DNA of 64,000 nucleotides from Cupriavidus nantongensis (GTDB lineage Bacteria > Pseudomonadota > Gammaproteobacteria > Burkholderiales > Burkholderiaceae). Location of the stretch: positions 1,302,001-1,366,000 of the forward strand of contig NZ_CP014844.1 in assembly GCF_001598055.1 (NCBI RefSeq). The letters run 5' to 3'. Of the stretch, positions 26,126-34,980 are shown in pieces. Each line of letters begins with the position of its first letter. Positions within the stretch are counted from its first letter, which is position 1. Made by a program: the position numbers and the translations under genes. Under the pieces are notes generated by a model. It did not search any database. It worked only from the letters and a program-made list of their open reading frames with translations, and was not told where the DNA came from.

Positions 26126-28741
26126 ATGCCCTCCGAGTCCGCCATCGACGTCCCTGCGACTACCGCCCAACCCACAGGATTGCATGCCGCCACCGGCGGC
26201 AAATTCTCCGCCTGGCGCCAGGCGCTGCGCATGGCCCGACGCGACTGGCTGGCAGGCGAGCTCTACCTGCTGCTGTTTGCGCTGGTGCTGGCAGTGGCCG
26301 CGCTGACCAGCGTGGGATTTATGGCCGACCGCATGCGGCTGGGCCTGGAGCGCGACGCGCGCCAGATGATTGCGTCCGACGTGCTGCTGGTGGCCGACCA
26401 GCCCTTCGACGCCGCGTTCGCACAGCGCGCCCGCGCCGCCGGCCTGGCGGTGGCGCAGACCGTCACCTTCCCGAGCATGGCCACCGCCGAGGGCAAGGCC
26501 CAGGCCGGCGCCGAGCCGCCCAGCCAGCTGGCGGCGCTCAAGGCGGTCACCGACGGCTATCCGCTGCGCGGCCGGCTCAGGGTGACCGGCGCGCCGGGCG
26601 CGCCGGACGCGCCCGCGGACGGGATTCCCGCGCCGGGCACGGTATGGGTCGACGAGGCGCTGCTGGGCGCGCTGGGCGTAGCGGTGGGCGACAGCCTGCG
26701 GCTGGGCAGCCGCAGCTTCCGCATCGACCGCATCATCACGCAGGAACTCGACCGAGGCACCGGCTTCATGAACTTCGCGCCGCGCGTGCTGATGCCGCTG
26801 TCGGAACTGGATAGCACCGGGCTGATCGGCTGGGGCAGCCGCGTTACCTACCGGCTGCTGGTGGCCGGCCCCGACGCCGCCGGCGCGGCCTTCCAGAAAT
26901 GGGCGCAGGACGAGATCGAACGCCGCCAGCTGCGCAATACGAGGGTCGAGTCGCTCGAATCCGGCCAGCCGCAGATGCGCGCCACGCTCGACCGCGCCGA
27001 GCGCTTCCTGTCGCTGGTGGCGGTGCTGTCGTCGATGATCGCGGCGGTGGCGATCGCGATGTCGGCGCGCCGCTATATGCAGCGCCACACCGATGCCTGC
27101 GCGGTCTACAAGTGCCTGGGGCTGTCGCGCGGTCAGATCCTGCGCGCCTTCGGGTTTGAATTCCTGCTGGTCGGCGCGGCCGGCGCGCTGGCCGGCGTGC
27201 TGCTCGGCTACCTGGCGCACTATGGCCTGCTGCTGTCGCTGGGCGGGCTGCTCAAGGTGTCGCTGCCGCAGCCGTCGCTGCTGCCGGCGCTGGTGGGCGT
27301 GCTGGCCGGGCTGGTGCTGCTGGCCGGGTTTGCGCTGCCGCCGCTGCTGGCGCTGACGCGGGTGGCGCCGCTGCGGGTGCTGCGGCGCGATATCGGGCTG
27401 CCGCCGGTGTCGGCGTGGGTGGCCTACGCGCTCGGGTTGGGCGCCTTTGTCGCGCTGCTGCTGGTGGCGGCGCGCGACCTGCGGCTGGGACTGACCACCG
27501 CCGGCGGCTTTGTCGCCGCGGGCGTGGTGTTCGGCGTGCTGGCATTGGGCCTGCTGACCTTGCTGTCGCGGCTGCTGCGCGGACGCCTGCGCGGGCGCAC
27601 GGCGATGGGGTGGCGCTTCGCGCTGGCGGTGCTCGAGCGCCGCCGCACGGTCACGGTGCTGCAGACCGTGGCGCTGGCGGTGGGGTTGATGGCGCTGCTG
27701 CTGCTCGGCATGACCCGCAATGACCTGGTCGATTCCTGGCGCAGCGCCACGCCGGCCGACGCGCCCAACCGCTTCATCATCAATATCCAGCCGGACCAGC
27801 GCGAGCCGCTGCGCCAGATGCTGGCCGGCGCCGGCATCACCGACCTGCTTTACCCGATGGTGCGCGGACGCCTGACCCATATCGGCGAGCGCACCATCCG
27901 CGGCGACAGCTTCGAGGACGGGCGCGCGCGCAACCTGGTCGAGCGCGAGTTCAACCTGTCCTATACCGATGCGCTGCCGGAGGGCAACCGCGTGATCGCC
28001 GGACGCTGGTCGAACGGGTCCGACGGCGCCGAGGCGGGCGCGTCGGTGGAAGAGGGCATCGCCAAGACCCTGGGCATCCGGCTCGGCGACACACTGCGCT
28101 TCGACGTGGCGGGCCAGCCGGTGCAGGCGCGCGTGACCTCGCTGCGCAAGCTCGACTGGGGCTCGATGCGGGTCAACTTCTTCGTGATCCTGCCGCCGCG
28201 GGCGATGCAGGGCATGCCCGAGACCTACATCACCTCGTTCCACCTGCCGCCCGCCAGCGCCGCGCTGGGCAACCGGCTGATCGCGGCGTTTCCCAACATC
28301 ACCGTGGTCAACACCGACATGATCCTGCGCCAGATCCAGGACATCCTGGACCAGGTGATCGCGGCGGTGGAGTTCCTGTTCGTGTTCACGCTGGCCGCGG
28401 GGGTGACGGTGCTGTACGCGGCGTTGTCGGGTGCGCGCGACGAGCGCATGCGCGACGCGGGCCTGCTCAAGGCGCTGGGCGCTTCGGCCGCGCTGGTGCG
28501 GCAGACCCAGTATGCCGAGTTCCTGGTGGTGGGCGGGCTCGCCGGCCTGCTGGCCAGCCTCGGCGCGATCGCGGTGGGCTGGGGGCTGTCGCAGTTCGTG
28601 TTCGACTTCCCGTACCGCTTCAATGCGTGGATCGTGCCGGTCGGCGTGGTTTCTGGCATGCTGTGCGCTTTTGCCGGCGGCTGGCTGGGCCTGCGCGAAG
28701 TGCTGCGCCAGCCCGCGCTGGCGACCTTGCGCGATGCCTGA
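26126..28741 (+). CDS. FtsX/YbbP-like ABC transporter permease
   Basis: An 871-residue inner-membrane permease with the YbbP (LolC/FtsX-related) layout. There is one N-terminal helix (LYLLLFALVLAVAALTSVGFM), a periplasmic domain, and a first FtsX core near residues 290-420. Central helices and a second periplasmic domain follow, then a second FtsX core near residues 745-860 (LFVFTLAAGVTVLYAALSGARDERMRDAGLLKALGAS). Related systems work with a YbbA-type ATPase and often a TesA thioesterase. Neither is adjacent here, so the ATPase must be encoded elsewhere if used. Substrate unknown; lipid or lipoprotein handling is likely by family. Confidence 0.88.
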   Translation: MPSESAIDVPATTAQPTGLHAATGGKFSAWRQALRMARRDWLAGELYLLLFALVLAVAALTSVGFMADRMRLGLERDARQMIASDVLLVADQPFDAAFAQRARAAGLAVAQTVTFPSMATAEGKAQAGAEPPSQLAALKAVTDGYPLRGRLRVTGAPGAPDAPADGIPAPGTVWVDEALLGALGVAVGDSLRLGSRSFRIDRIITQELDRGTGFMNFAPRVLMPLSELDSTGLIGWGSRVTYRLLVAGPDAAGAAFQKWAQDEIERRQLRNTRVESLESGQPQMRATLDRAERFLSLVAVLSSMIAAVAIAMSARRYMQRHTDACAVYKCLGLSRGQILRAFGFEFLLVGAAGALAGVLLGYLAHYGLLLSLGGLLKVSLPQPSLLPALVGVLAGLVLLAGFALPPLLALTRVAPLRVLRRDIGLPPVSAWVAYALGLGAFVALLLVAARDLRLGLTTAGGFVAAGVVFGVLALGLLTLLSRLLRGRLRGRTAMGWRFALAVLERRRTVTVLQTVALAVGLMALLLLGMTRNDLVDSWRSATPADAPNRFIINIQPDQREPLRQMLAGAGITDLLYPMVRGRLTHIGERTIRGDSFEDGRARNLVEREFNLSYTDALPEGNRVIAGRWSNGSDGAEAGASVEEGIAKTLGIRLGDTLRFDVAGQPVQARVTSLRKLDWGSMRVNFFVILPPRAMQGMPETYITSFHLPPASAALGNRLIAAFPNITVVNTDMILRQIQDILDQVIAAVEFLFVFTLAAGVTVLYAALSGARDERMRDAGLLKALGASAALVRQTQYAEFLVVGGLAGLLASLGAIAVGWGLSQFVFDFPYRFNAWIVPVGVVSGMLCAFAGGWLGLREVLRQPALATLRDA

Positions 28742-28777
28742 GCGCGCGTGCCGGCGCCGCCCCAGACCGAGTGTGTG

Positions 28778-29194
28778 ATGAGTACTGAATCCGATGACAA
28801 GCCCGGCAATGCCGAGGTCACTGCCTTTGAACTGGTGGGCGGCGAGGCGCGCGTGCGCGAACTGGTCGACCGCTTCTACGACCTGATGGACCTGGAGCCG
28901 CAGTTCGCCGGGCTGCGCGCGCTGCACCCGCCGTCGCTGGAGGGCTCGCGCGACAAGCTGTTCTGGTTCCTGTGCGGCTGGCTGGGCGGCCCCAACCACT
29001 TTATCGAGCGCTTCGGCCATCCGCGCCTGCGCGCGCGCCATATGCCGTTCGAGATCGGCATCAGCGAGCGCGACCAGTGGATGCGCTGCATGGCGCTGGC
29101 GATGCAGGACATCGGCCTGCCCGAAGACCTGCAGCTGCGGCTGATGCAGGCCTTCTTCCAGACCGCCGACTGGATGCGCAACGTGGCGCGCTGA
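28778..29194 (+). CDS. Truncated haemoglobin, group II
   Basis: A 138-residue 2-on-2 globin, probably binding O2 or NO in the cytoplasm. Group II features are ELVGGEARVRELVDRFYDLMD at the start, the HPPSLEGSRDKLFWFLCGWLGGPNHF segment, the proximal histidine in RLRARHMPFEI, and the conserved tryptophan of helix G (FFQTADWMRN). ATG 28778 is chosen over an in-frame GTG at 28748 because the globin alignment begins soon after. It lies 36 bases behind the permease gene and just before a DUF924 gene; co-transcription is likely. Confidence 0.92.
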   Translation: MSTESDDKPGNAEVTAFELVGGEARVRELVDRFYDLMDLEPQFAGLRALHPPSLEGSRDKLFWFLCGWLGGPNHFIERFGHPRLRARHMPFEIGISERDQWMRCMALAMQDIGLPEDLQLRLMQAFFQTADWMRNVAR

Positions 29195-29237
29195 GGCGCC
29201 AACGCGCCCGTTTCTACCTCGAAAGGTTGCCCCGCCG

Positions 29238-29834
29238 ATGACAGCCCAACTGCCTGAAGACGCCCTGCGTGTGCTGGATTTCTGGTTCGACCAGCCCGGT
29301 TCGGCCGCCTGGAATACGGCGCGCCCGCAGTGGTTCACCAAGTCGGATGCATTCGATGCGCAGATTCGCGCGAACTTCCTGTCCGCCTGGCAGGTGGCCT
29401 GCGACGGGGCGCCTGATGACTGGTCGGTCACGCCCGAGGGCGCCTGCGCGCGCGTGGTGCTGCTGGACCAGTTCCCGCGCAACATGTTCCGCAACGACCC
29501 GCGCAGCTTCGGCACCGATGCGCAGGCGCTGGCACTGGCGAGGCGCATCGTCGCCACTGGCATGGACCGCGCGCTGCCAACTGACTATCACCGCATGTTC
29601 TGCTACATGCCGTTCGAGCATTCCGAGGCACTGGAAGACCAGGACCAGGCGGTGCGCCTGATGACGCAGCTGCGCGAGGCCAGCGGTGGCGTGGTCGACG
29701 TGGTGGAGTGGGCCGAGAAGCATCGCGTCATCATCGCGCGCTTTGGCCGCTTCCCGCACCGCAATGCGGTGCTGGGCCGGCACAGCACGGCCGAGGAACA
29801 GGCATTCCTGCAGCAGCCGGGCTCTTCGTTCTGA
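29238..29834 (+). CDS. DUF924 family protein
   Basis: A 198-residue cytosolic protein of unknown function, predicted all-helical and TPR-like. Family signatures are VLDFWFDQPGSAAWNTARPQWF, the LLDQFPRNMFRNDPRSF motif, YMPFEHSEALEDQ and HRVIIARFGRFPHRNAVLGR near the end. It starts at ATG 29238 about 40 bases after the haemoglobin gene and converges with the LOG gene, leaving only 25 bases between the stops. Confidence 0.9.
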   Translation: MTAQLPEDALRVLDFWFDQPGSAAWNTARPQWFTKSDAFDAQIRANFLSAWQVACDGAPDDWSVTPEGACARVVLLDQFPRNMFRNDPRSFGTDAQALALARRIVATGMDRALPTDYHRMFCYMPFEHSEALEDQDQAVRLMTQLREASGGVVDVVEWAEKHRVIIARFGRFPHRNAVLGRHSTAEEQAFLQQPGSSF

Positions 29835-29859
29835 ACCCGGCCCGGAAGCCGGCGCGCGC

Positions 29860-30444
29860 TCAGGTCTGGTCGCGCGCCTGCTGCCACTTGTCGACGCGCA
29901 CGTGCGGCGCGGCCGCCAGTTGCGCCAGCAGGCCGGCGGGCGTGTCGCCCACGTGCAGCAGGTCGGCGTGCACCTGCTTCAGGAAGCCTTCGCGCACCGC
30001 GTGCGACAGGAAGCCCAGCATGCCGTCGTAGAACCCGGCCAGGTTCAGCAGGCCCACCGGCTTGGCGTGGTAGCCCAGCTGCAGCCAGGTGAAGGTCTCG
30101 AACAGTTCCTCGAAGGTGCCCACGCCACCGGGCATGGCGACAAAGGCGTCGGCGCGGTCGGCCATCATCTGCTTGCGCTCGTGCATGTTGCGCACCACGT
30201 GCAGCTCGGTCAGTCCGCGGTGGCCGACTTCCTTCTGCATCAGCGCTTCCGGGATGATGCCGATGGCACGGCCGCCATGTTCCAGCACGGCATCGGCGAC
30301 GATGCCCATCAGGCCCACCTTGCCGCCGCCGTACACCAGCGTCAGGTCGTTTTCGGCCAGGGTGCGGCCGAGCAGGCGCGCGCCCTCGGCGTATTCGGGA
30401 CGGTTGCCGGGGCTGGACCCGCAATACACGCAGACGGATTTCAC
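29860..30444 (-). CDS. LOG family protein (cytokinin riboside 5'-monophosphate phosphoribohydrolase-like)
   Basis: A 194-residue TIGR00730/LOG family enzyme, expected to cleave ribose 5-phosphate from nucleoside monophosphates. The two family motifs are present: YGGGKVGLMG (about 38-47) and MPGGVGTFEELFE (PGGVGT at 105-110). The N-terminus is VCVYCGSSPGNRPEY. The start is a GTG at 30444 that overlaps the TetR stop codon (GTGA), with GGAAACGAA as ribosome site; no ATG is available nearby. Translation is coupled to the regulator gene. Confidence 0.91.
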   Translation of the reverse strand: MKSVCVYCGSSPGNRPEYAEGARLLGRTLAENDLTLVYGGGKVGLMGIVADAVLEHGGRAIGIIPEALMQKEVGHRGLTELHVVRNMHERKQMMADRADAFVAMPGGVGTFEELFETFTWLQLGYHAKPVGLLNLAGFYDGMLGFLSHAVREGFLKQVHADLLHVGDTPAGLLAQLAAAPHVRVDKWQQARDQT

Positions 30445-31139
30445 TTCGTTTCCTTTGCCGCGCCGGCGGCCTTGGCTGCCGCGTAGTCGCGCGCCAGCTG
30501 GTCGAATGCCTCCCGTGCCCGGCCGCGCAGGTAGGGCGCCAGGATCGAGAAGATGTGGTAGCTCGAACCGTGCAGGTAGCCGCGGATCTGCTCGGGATCG
30601 TTGTACTGGCGCGGATGCTGCACGAACTGGAACGACAGCCAGTAGGTGGCGACCACCACCATGTTGGTGCAGATGGCCTCGACCTGCTCGGGCGTGGCTT
30701 CCATCTCGCCGTCCTCGATGAACTGGCGGCAGATCTCGTGCGCAAAGCGCTGCTTCTGCTCGACGATGCGCTTGAAGTTGGTCTCCAGCATCCGGTTGCG
30801 CGCCAGCAGGTCGTTGATGTCGCGGTACAGGAAGCGGTAGTTCCACAGGAACTCGGACATGTACTGCAGGTAGCCCCAGCTTTCGTCGAGCGTGGCCTTG
30901 TGGTCGTCCGGCATCTTCAGGCGGCGCTCCATCTCCTGCTCGAAGCGCACGAAGATCGAGTTGATGATGTCGTCCTTGTTGCGGAAGTGGTAGTAGAGAT
31001 TGCCGGGGCTGATCTCCATCGCTTCCGCGATCGTGGTGGTGGTGACGTTGGGCTCGCCGACTTCGTTGAACAGGCGCAGCGAGACGTCGAGGATGCGGTC
31101 CCTGGTGCGGCGGGGTCCGGTTTGCGGTTTCGGTTCCAT
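30441..31139 (-). CDS. TetR family transcriptional regulator
   Basis: A 232-residue regulator. The TetR HTH lies at about residues 10-56 (TRDRILDVSLRLFNEVGEPNVTTTTIAEAMEISPGNLYYHFRNKDDII) and the C-terminal domain is all-helical with many aromatic residues. ATG 31139 is chosen because the HTH follows at once. The gene is translationally coupled to the LOG gene by a 4-base overlap. A TATAAT on the minus strand (31188-31193) suggests a promoter, and a GCGATCGGT tandem pair (31150-31167) lies just before the start. Target genes are not known. Confidence 0.9.
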   Translation of the reverse strand: MEPKPQTGPRRTRDRILDVSLRLFNEVGEPNVTTTTIAEAMEISPGNLYYHFRNKDDIINSIFVRFEQEMERRLKMPDDHKATLDESWGYLQYMSEFLWNYRFLYRDINDLLARNRMLETNFKRIVEQKQRFAHEICRQFIEDGEMEATPEQVEAICTNMVVVATYWLSFQFVQHPRQYNDPEQIRGYLHGSSYHIFSILAPYLRGRAREAFDQLARDYAAAKAAGAAKETK

Positions 31140-31149
31140 GGGCGTCCGG

Positions 31150-31193
31150 GCGATCGGTGCGATCGGTAAGTCGGGGGCAGGGTAGCGATTATA
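31150..31193 (-). promoter_or_regulatory. Promoter region of the TetR-LOG pair
   Basis: A perfect -10 TATAAT is at 31188-31193 on the minus strand, with no clear -35. Two exact tandem copies of GCGATCGGT (31150-31158, 31159-31167) follow, each with a CGATCG palindrome, placed where an autoregulatory operator would lie. Confidence 0.5.
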
Positions 31194-31257
31194 AGCAATC
31201 GGCCTGCCTTGCCCATGCTGCGCCCCCGCCGCGCCCCCCGCGCCTGTCCCGGCCGGA

Positions 31258-31683
31258 TCAGCCCGCCAGCGCCTGCACCCACCGCACCACATGCGGCCCG
31301 GCGATGGTGATCCAGGTGCCGCCGCACAGCACCAGCGCCAGCATCACCGCGGCGCTGCCGAAGTCCTTGGCGCGCTTGGACAGGCTGTGCCGCTCCAGCG
31401 AGATGCGGTCGACCGCGGCCTCGACGCTGGAGTTGAGCAGCTCCACGATCAGCACCACCAGCAGCGTGCCCAGCAGCAGGATGCGCTCGACCGCCGTCAC
31501 CGGCAGCAGCAAGGCGCACGGCGTCAGGATCACCACCAGGGTCAGCTCCTGGCGGAACGCGCTCTCCTCCAGCACCGCATAGCGCAGCCCCGACAGCGAA
31601 TTGATGGCCGCATGCCAGGCGCGCGCCAGGCCCCGGTTGCCCTTGTGCGGATTCTGGTCGACGGAGTAGTCAGCGCTCTGCAT
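31258..31683 (-). CDS. dgkA: Diacylglycerol kinase (prokaryotic DgkA type)
   Basis: A small inner-membrane kinase phosphorylating diacylglycerol to phosphatidic acid. The product is 141 residues with three transmembrane helices. Key parts are GNRGLARAWHAAINSLSGLRYAVLEESAFRQEL with the amphipathic start, and the catalytic segment VELLNSSVEAAVDRIS with its glutamates, then SKRAKDFGSAAVML. ATG 31683 is preferred; it overlaps the 3' end of the glycosyltransferase gene by 14 bases and has AGAGG upstream. In-frame ATGs at 31704 and 31743 are alternatives. Recycling of diacylglycerol fits the lipid-related neighbours. Confidence 0.92.
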   Translation of the reverse strand: MQSADYSVDQNPHKGNRGLARAWHAAINSLSGLRYAVLEESAFRQELTLVVILTPCALLLPVTAVERILLLGTLLVVLIVELLNSSVEAAVDRISLERHSLSKRAKDFGSAAVMLALVLCGGTWITIAGPHVVRWVQALAG

Positions 31684-32809
31684 TGTGGGCGGCGGCCTCT
31701 GCATTGGCGGGTCGGACGGCAGTTCCGGATGCGGTTTCGGCATGGGTGTGCGGGGCGGAAGGCTGGGCTGTGGCGGGTGAGGCCGCTGCGCCGCCCCGGC
31801 CTGGCCTGGCAGCGGCGAACGGCCGCAGGTGGGCCAGAAACTGCTCGGACGCGGCGCGCCAGGAGAAGCGCTCGGCGTGGGCCCGGGCCGTGGCGCGGTC
31901 GATCCGCAGCGCTTCCAGGCAGGCCTCGCGCAGGTCTTCGTGCATCACGCCGGCGGGGCTGTCGCCGAGCACGTCGATCGGGCCCGTGACCGGATACGCT
32001 GCCACCGGCAGGCCACTGGCCAGCGCTTCCAGCAGCACCAGCCCGAAGGTGTCGGTGCGGCTCGGGAACACGAACACGTCAGCGGAAGCATACACCCGCG
32101 CCAGCTCGGGCTGGCTCAGCACGCCCAGGTAGTTGGCGCCGGGATAGCGCGCGCGCAGCGCCGGCAGCGCCGGGCCGTCGCCGACCACCCATTTGGAGCC
32201 GGGCAGGTCCAGCGCCAGGAATGCCTCGACGTTCTTCTCCACCGCCACGCGGCCGACGTACAGGAAGATCGGGTGGGCGGTGTTGAGCACATTGGCGCGC
32301 TGCGGCGTGAACACGTCCAGGTCCACGCCGCGCGTCCACAGCACGGCGTTGGTGATGCCGTAGCGGCGCAGGTCGTCCAGCACCACCGGCGTGGGCGCCA
32401 TCACCGCCTGCGCGGGCTTGTGGAACCAGCCCAGGAAACGGTAGGTCCACGCCAGCGGAATGCCGAAGCGGGCCTGCACGTATTCCGGAAAGCGGGTGTG
32501 GTAGGCGGTGGTGAAGGGCAGCTTGCGGCGCAGCGCATGGCTGCGCGCGGCCAGCCCCAGCGGGCCTTCGGTGGCGATGTGCAGGGCGTCGGGGCCGAAG
32601 GCCTCGATGCGCCGCCGCACGCGCGCGCCCGGCAGCAGCGACAGCCGGATCTCGGGGTAGGTCGGGCACGGCACCGTGCGGAATTCCAGCGGCGTGATCA
32701 TGTCGACCGTGTGGCCCATCGCCTCCAGTTCGCGGCGCGTGGACTTGAGCGTGCGCACCACGCCATTGACCTGCGGTTCCCAGGCATCGGTGACGATCAG
32801 GATCTTCAT
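31670..32809 (-). CDS. Glycosyltransferase family 4 (GT-B fold)
   Basis: A 379-residue glycosyltransferase. The N-terminus MKILIVTDAWEPQVNGVVRT with EALHIATEGPLG-like wording and the C-terminal donor-binding part (FLYVGRVAVEKNVEAFL, VGDGPALPALRARYP, FVFPSRTDTFGLVLLEALASGLPVAAYPVTGPIDVL) match the alpha-mannosyl or glucosyl diacylglycerol transferase-like branch. The ExFGxxxxEA element is seen as DTFGLVLLEA. The C-terminal about 45 residues are low-complexity Ala, Pro and Thr. With dgkA and the phosphoesterase it suggests a lipid-linked glycan role; acceptor and donor are unknown. Confidence 0.87.
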   Translation of the reverse strand: MKILIVTDAWEPQVNGVVRTLKSTRRELEAMGHTVDMITPLEFRTVPCPTYPEIRLSLLPGARVRRRIEAFGPDALHIATEGPLGLAARSHALRRKLPFTTAYHTRFPEYVQARFGIPLAWTYRFLGWFHKPAQAVMAPTPVVLDDLRRYGITNAVLWTRGVDLDVFTPQRANVLNTAHPIFLYVGRVAVEKNVEAFLALDLPGSKWVVGDGPALPALRARYPGANYLGVLSQPELARVYASADVFVFPSRTDTFGLVLLEALASGLPVAAYPVTGPIDVLGDSPAGVMHEDLREACLEALRIDRATARAHAERFSWRAASEQFLAHLRPFAAARPGRGGAAASPATAQPSAPHTHAETASGTAVRPANAEAAAHNAER

Positions 32810-32892
32810 GCAGCCTCCTTGGGCGCGGTGGAAGGGCAGTGCAGACGGCGCCGGGCGGACCGGGCCATGCGGAAAAGCGGGACCGGTGCGGC

Positions 32893-33870
32893 TCAGCCGG
32901 CCACGGCAGCGCGGCGCCGGCGGCGCACGGCGGGCGCGGGCGCGTCGAGCAGCGTGGTCCAGTAGACGATCTTGAGTTCGCCCTCCAGGGTTTCGACCAG
33001 CGCCGACAGGCTTTCGACCCAGTCGCCGTCATTGCAGTAGAGCTGGCCGTTGACCTCGCGGATCTCGGCCTTGTGGATATGGCCGCAGACCACGCCGTCG
33101 CAGCCGCGGCGGCGCGCCTCGTCGACCATCGCGCTCTCGAACGCGCCGATGTAGTTGACCGCGTTCTTGACCTGGTGCTTCAGGTACTGCGACAGCGACC
33201 AGTACGGAAAGCCCAGGCGCGCGCGCAGCCGGTTGAAGTGCCGGTTGAGCGCCAGGATCATGGTGTAGAGCGAATCGCCCAGGTAGGCCAGCCAGCGCGC
33301 GTGCTGCACCACGCCGTCGAACAGGTCGCCGTGCACCACCCACAGGCGGCGTCCGCTGGCGGTGACGTGGATCGCCTCTTCGCGCACGGTGATGTCGCCG
33401 AAGGCCATGCCGTCGAACTGGCGCGCGGCTTCGTCGTGGTTGCCGGGCACATAGATCACCTCGGTGCCCTTGCGCGCCTTGCGCAGCAGCTTCTGCACCA
33501 CGTCGTTGTGGCTTTGCGGCCAGTACCAGCCGCGGCGCAGCTGCCAGCCATCGATGATGTCGCCGACCAGGTAGAGCTGGTCGGATTCGTTGTGCTTGAG
33601 GAAATCGAGCAGGTAGTCGGCCTGGCAGCCGGGCGTGCCCAGGTGGATGTCAGACAGCCAGATGGCGCGGTAGCGCTGGATCGGGTGCGGCTCGGGGGGA
33701 TAGGTTTCCTGCGTTTCGCGCGGCGGCGCCAGCGCGGCGCCATCGATGGCCGGCGCCATGAAGGCGGTCACCGGCGCGGCGGGGCCGCTGTCAGCGCTGC
33801 GGCGCAGCCATGGCGCCAGTTGCGAGGCCTTCGACAGATACCCGCGGGCAGATCGGATTGCTTGCACCAT
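32893..33870 (-). CDS. Metallophosphoesterase, UDP-2,3-diacylglucosamine diphosphatase-like
   Basis: A 325-residue calcineurin-like phosphoesterase with motifs in order: DIHLGTPGCQ, GDIIDGWQL, PGNHDEAARQ, VVHGDLFDG and CGHIHKAEIR. This gives a di-metal site. The family is related to LpxH but longer, with an about 65-residue N-terminal extension and a basic C-terminal tail (RRRRR). It precedes the glycosyltransferase gene by 83 bases on the same strand, a pairing I recall from other betaproteobacteria. Whether it acts in lipid A synthesis or on another lipid-linked diphosphate cannot be decided here. Confidence 0.85.
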   Translation of the reverse strand: MVQAIRSARGYLSKASQLAPWLRRSADSGPAAPVTAFMAPAIDGAALAPPRETQETYPPEPHPIQRYRAIWLSDIHLGTPGCQADYLLDFLKHNESDQLYLVGDIIDGWQLRRGWYWPQSHNDVVQKLLRKARKGTEVIYVPGNHDEAARQFDGMAFGDITVREEAIHVTASGRRLWVVHGDLFDGVVQHARWLAYLGDSLYTMILALNRHFNRLRARLGFPYWSLSQYLKHQVKNAVNYIGAFESAMVDEARRRGCDGVVCGHIHKAEIREVNGQLYCNDGDWVESLSALVETLEGELKIVYWTTLLDAPAPAVRRRRRAAVAG

Positions 33871-33999
33871 GCCAGTCCCGGTTGCGGCGATGGCTGCATT
33901 CAGCCAGCCAGCAATGACGCGACGGTGACGAAAACATGACTGACATGTGAATCGTTGCGGCCGCGGGACAGCCGCTGCATGGGCCCGCTCGCGACCGGT

Positions 34000-34980
34000 T
34001 CAGCGGCCGCGCGCGGACAGCTCTGCCAGTGCGTCGAGTGCCGCACGCACCGCGGCGGGATGGCGCAGCAGCGACACATGGCCGATGCCGGACAGCGGGA
34101 TATGGCCGGCGCCGTCGAGCCACCCGGTGCAGGGCGGCCCCGCGATCGAATCGTGCCAGCTGAAGATCGAGATCATGCGCGCGCGCAGCCGCGGTGTTTC
34201 GGCGGCCGCGAGCGCGCGCAGCCAGGGGCTGCCGCAGCGCATCTGGCGCGCATTGTGGCCGCCGCCAAAGCGCGCCAGCGCGCTGCCGTGGTGGGGGCTG
34301 CCAAGCGTCACGATGCCGGCGCAGAGGTCTTCGTCGCCGGCCAGCTGCAGCGCGGCGCGCGCGGCCAGCCCGCCCATGCTGTGGCAGAGCAGCAGCGGCG
34401 CGCGTCCGCTTTCGGCGCGGATGCGCCGCATCGCGGCCAGCAGCGCGTGCGCGTAGTCGTCGATGTCGCCGAACACGGGTTCCAGGTCGATGCCGTGGCA
34501 ACGGTAGCCGGCGGCGGCCAGCGCCGGCTGCATGTCGAGCCAGATCGCCTGGCCGCAGGCGTAGCCATGGACCAGCAGCACCGGCGGGGCATCGCGGCCG
34601 GGCCGTGCAGGGTCGGCCGGCGCGAACGGTGCGCGCGCGCGGAAGGGCTGCAGCCAGTCGAACATGCGCAGCACCGCCAGGCATTCAGTTGCGTAGCAGC
34701 GCAACGCCTCCGCCGGCCGCAGCGGCCTGCGCGTGGCGGCAAGTTCGGCGGGCGGCGCGGGCGGGTGGTCGCCGCGTGCGACCCACAGGCCGCGCCCGCT
34801 CAGCGCGAAGGCGATGGCAATGCCGCAGGCGAAGCCGCCCAGGATCAGCCCCGCGCCGGCGGCAAGCGCGCCGGGCCACGGCCAGGCGGCGGTGCGTACC
34901 AGCGCCGCGGCAATGCCCAGCGCTGCGGCCGCCTGCACGGTCACCGCGACGCGGCGGATGCCGGCGGCGCCCAGGCTCAT
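34000..34980 (-). CDS. Alpha/beta hydrolase, triacylglycerol lipase-like
   Basis: A 326-residue protein with two or more hydrophobic segments in the first 60 residues (membrane anchor), then an alpha/beta hydrolase domain. The oxyanion region LLVHGYACGQ is at about 135-144. The nucleophile elbow is CHSMGG with Ser191; the first glycine of GxSxG is replaced by Cys. A plausible catalytic His lies near the end (GIGHVSLLRHP). The start ATG overlaps the RDD gene stop (ATGA), so the two are coupled. Substrate unknown. Confidence 0.85.
   Translation of the reverse strand: MSLGAAGIRRVAVTVQAAAALGIAAALVRTAAWPWPGALAAGAGLILGGFACGIAIAFALSGRGLWVARGDHPPAPPAELAATRRPLRPAEALRCYATECLAVLRMFDWLQPFRARAPFAPADPARPGRDAPPVLLVHGYACGQAIWLDMQPALAAAGYRCHGIDLEPVFGDIDDYAHALLAAMRRIRAESGRAPLLLCHSMGGLAARAALQLAGDEDLCAGIVTLGSPHHGSALARFGGGHNARQMRCGSPWLRALAAAETPRLRARMISIFSWHDSIAGPPCTGWLDGAGHIPLSGIGHVSLLRHPAAVRAALDALAELSARGR

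Noticed and set aside
26045..29563. A 1172-codon open frame on the minus strand
   Set aside because: It lies opposite the FtsX-like permease and globin genes, which have clear homology. The antisense product is Arg/Gln/His-rich low-complexity sequence.
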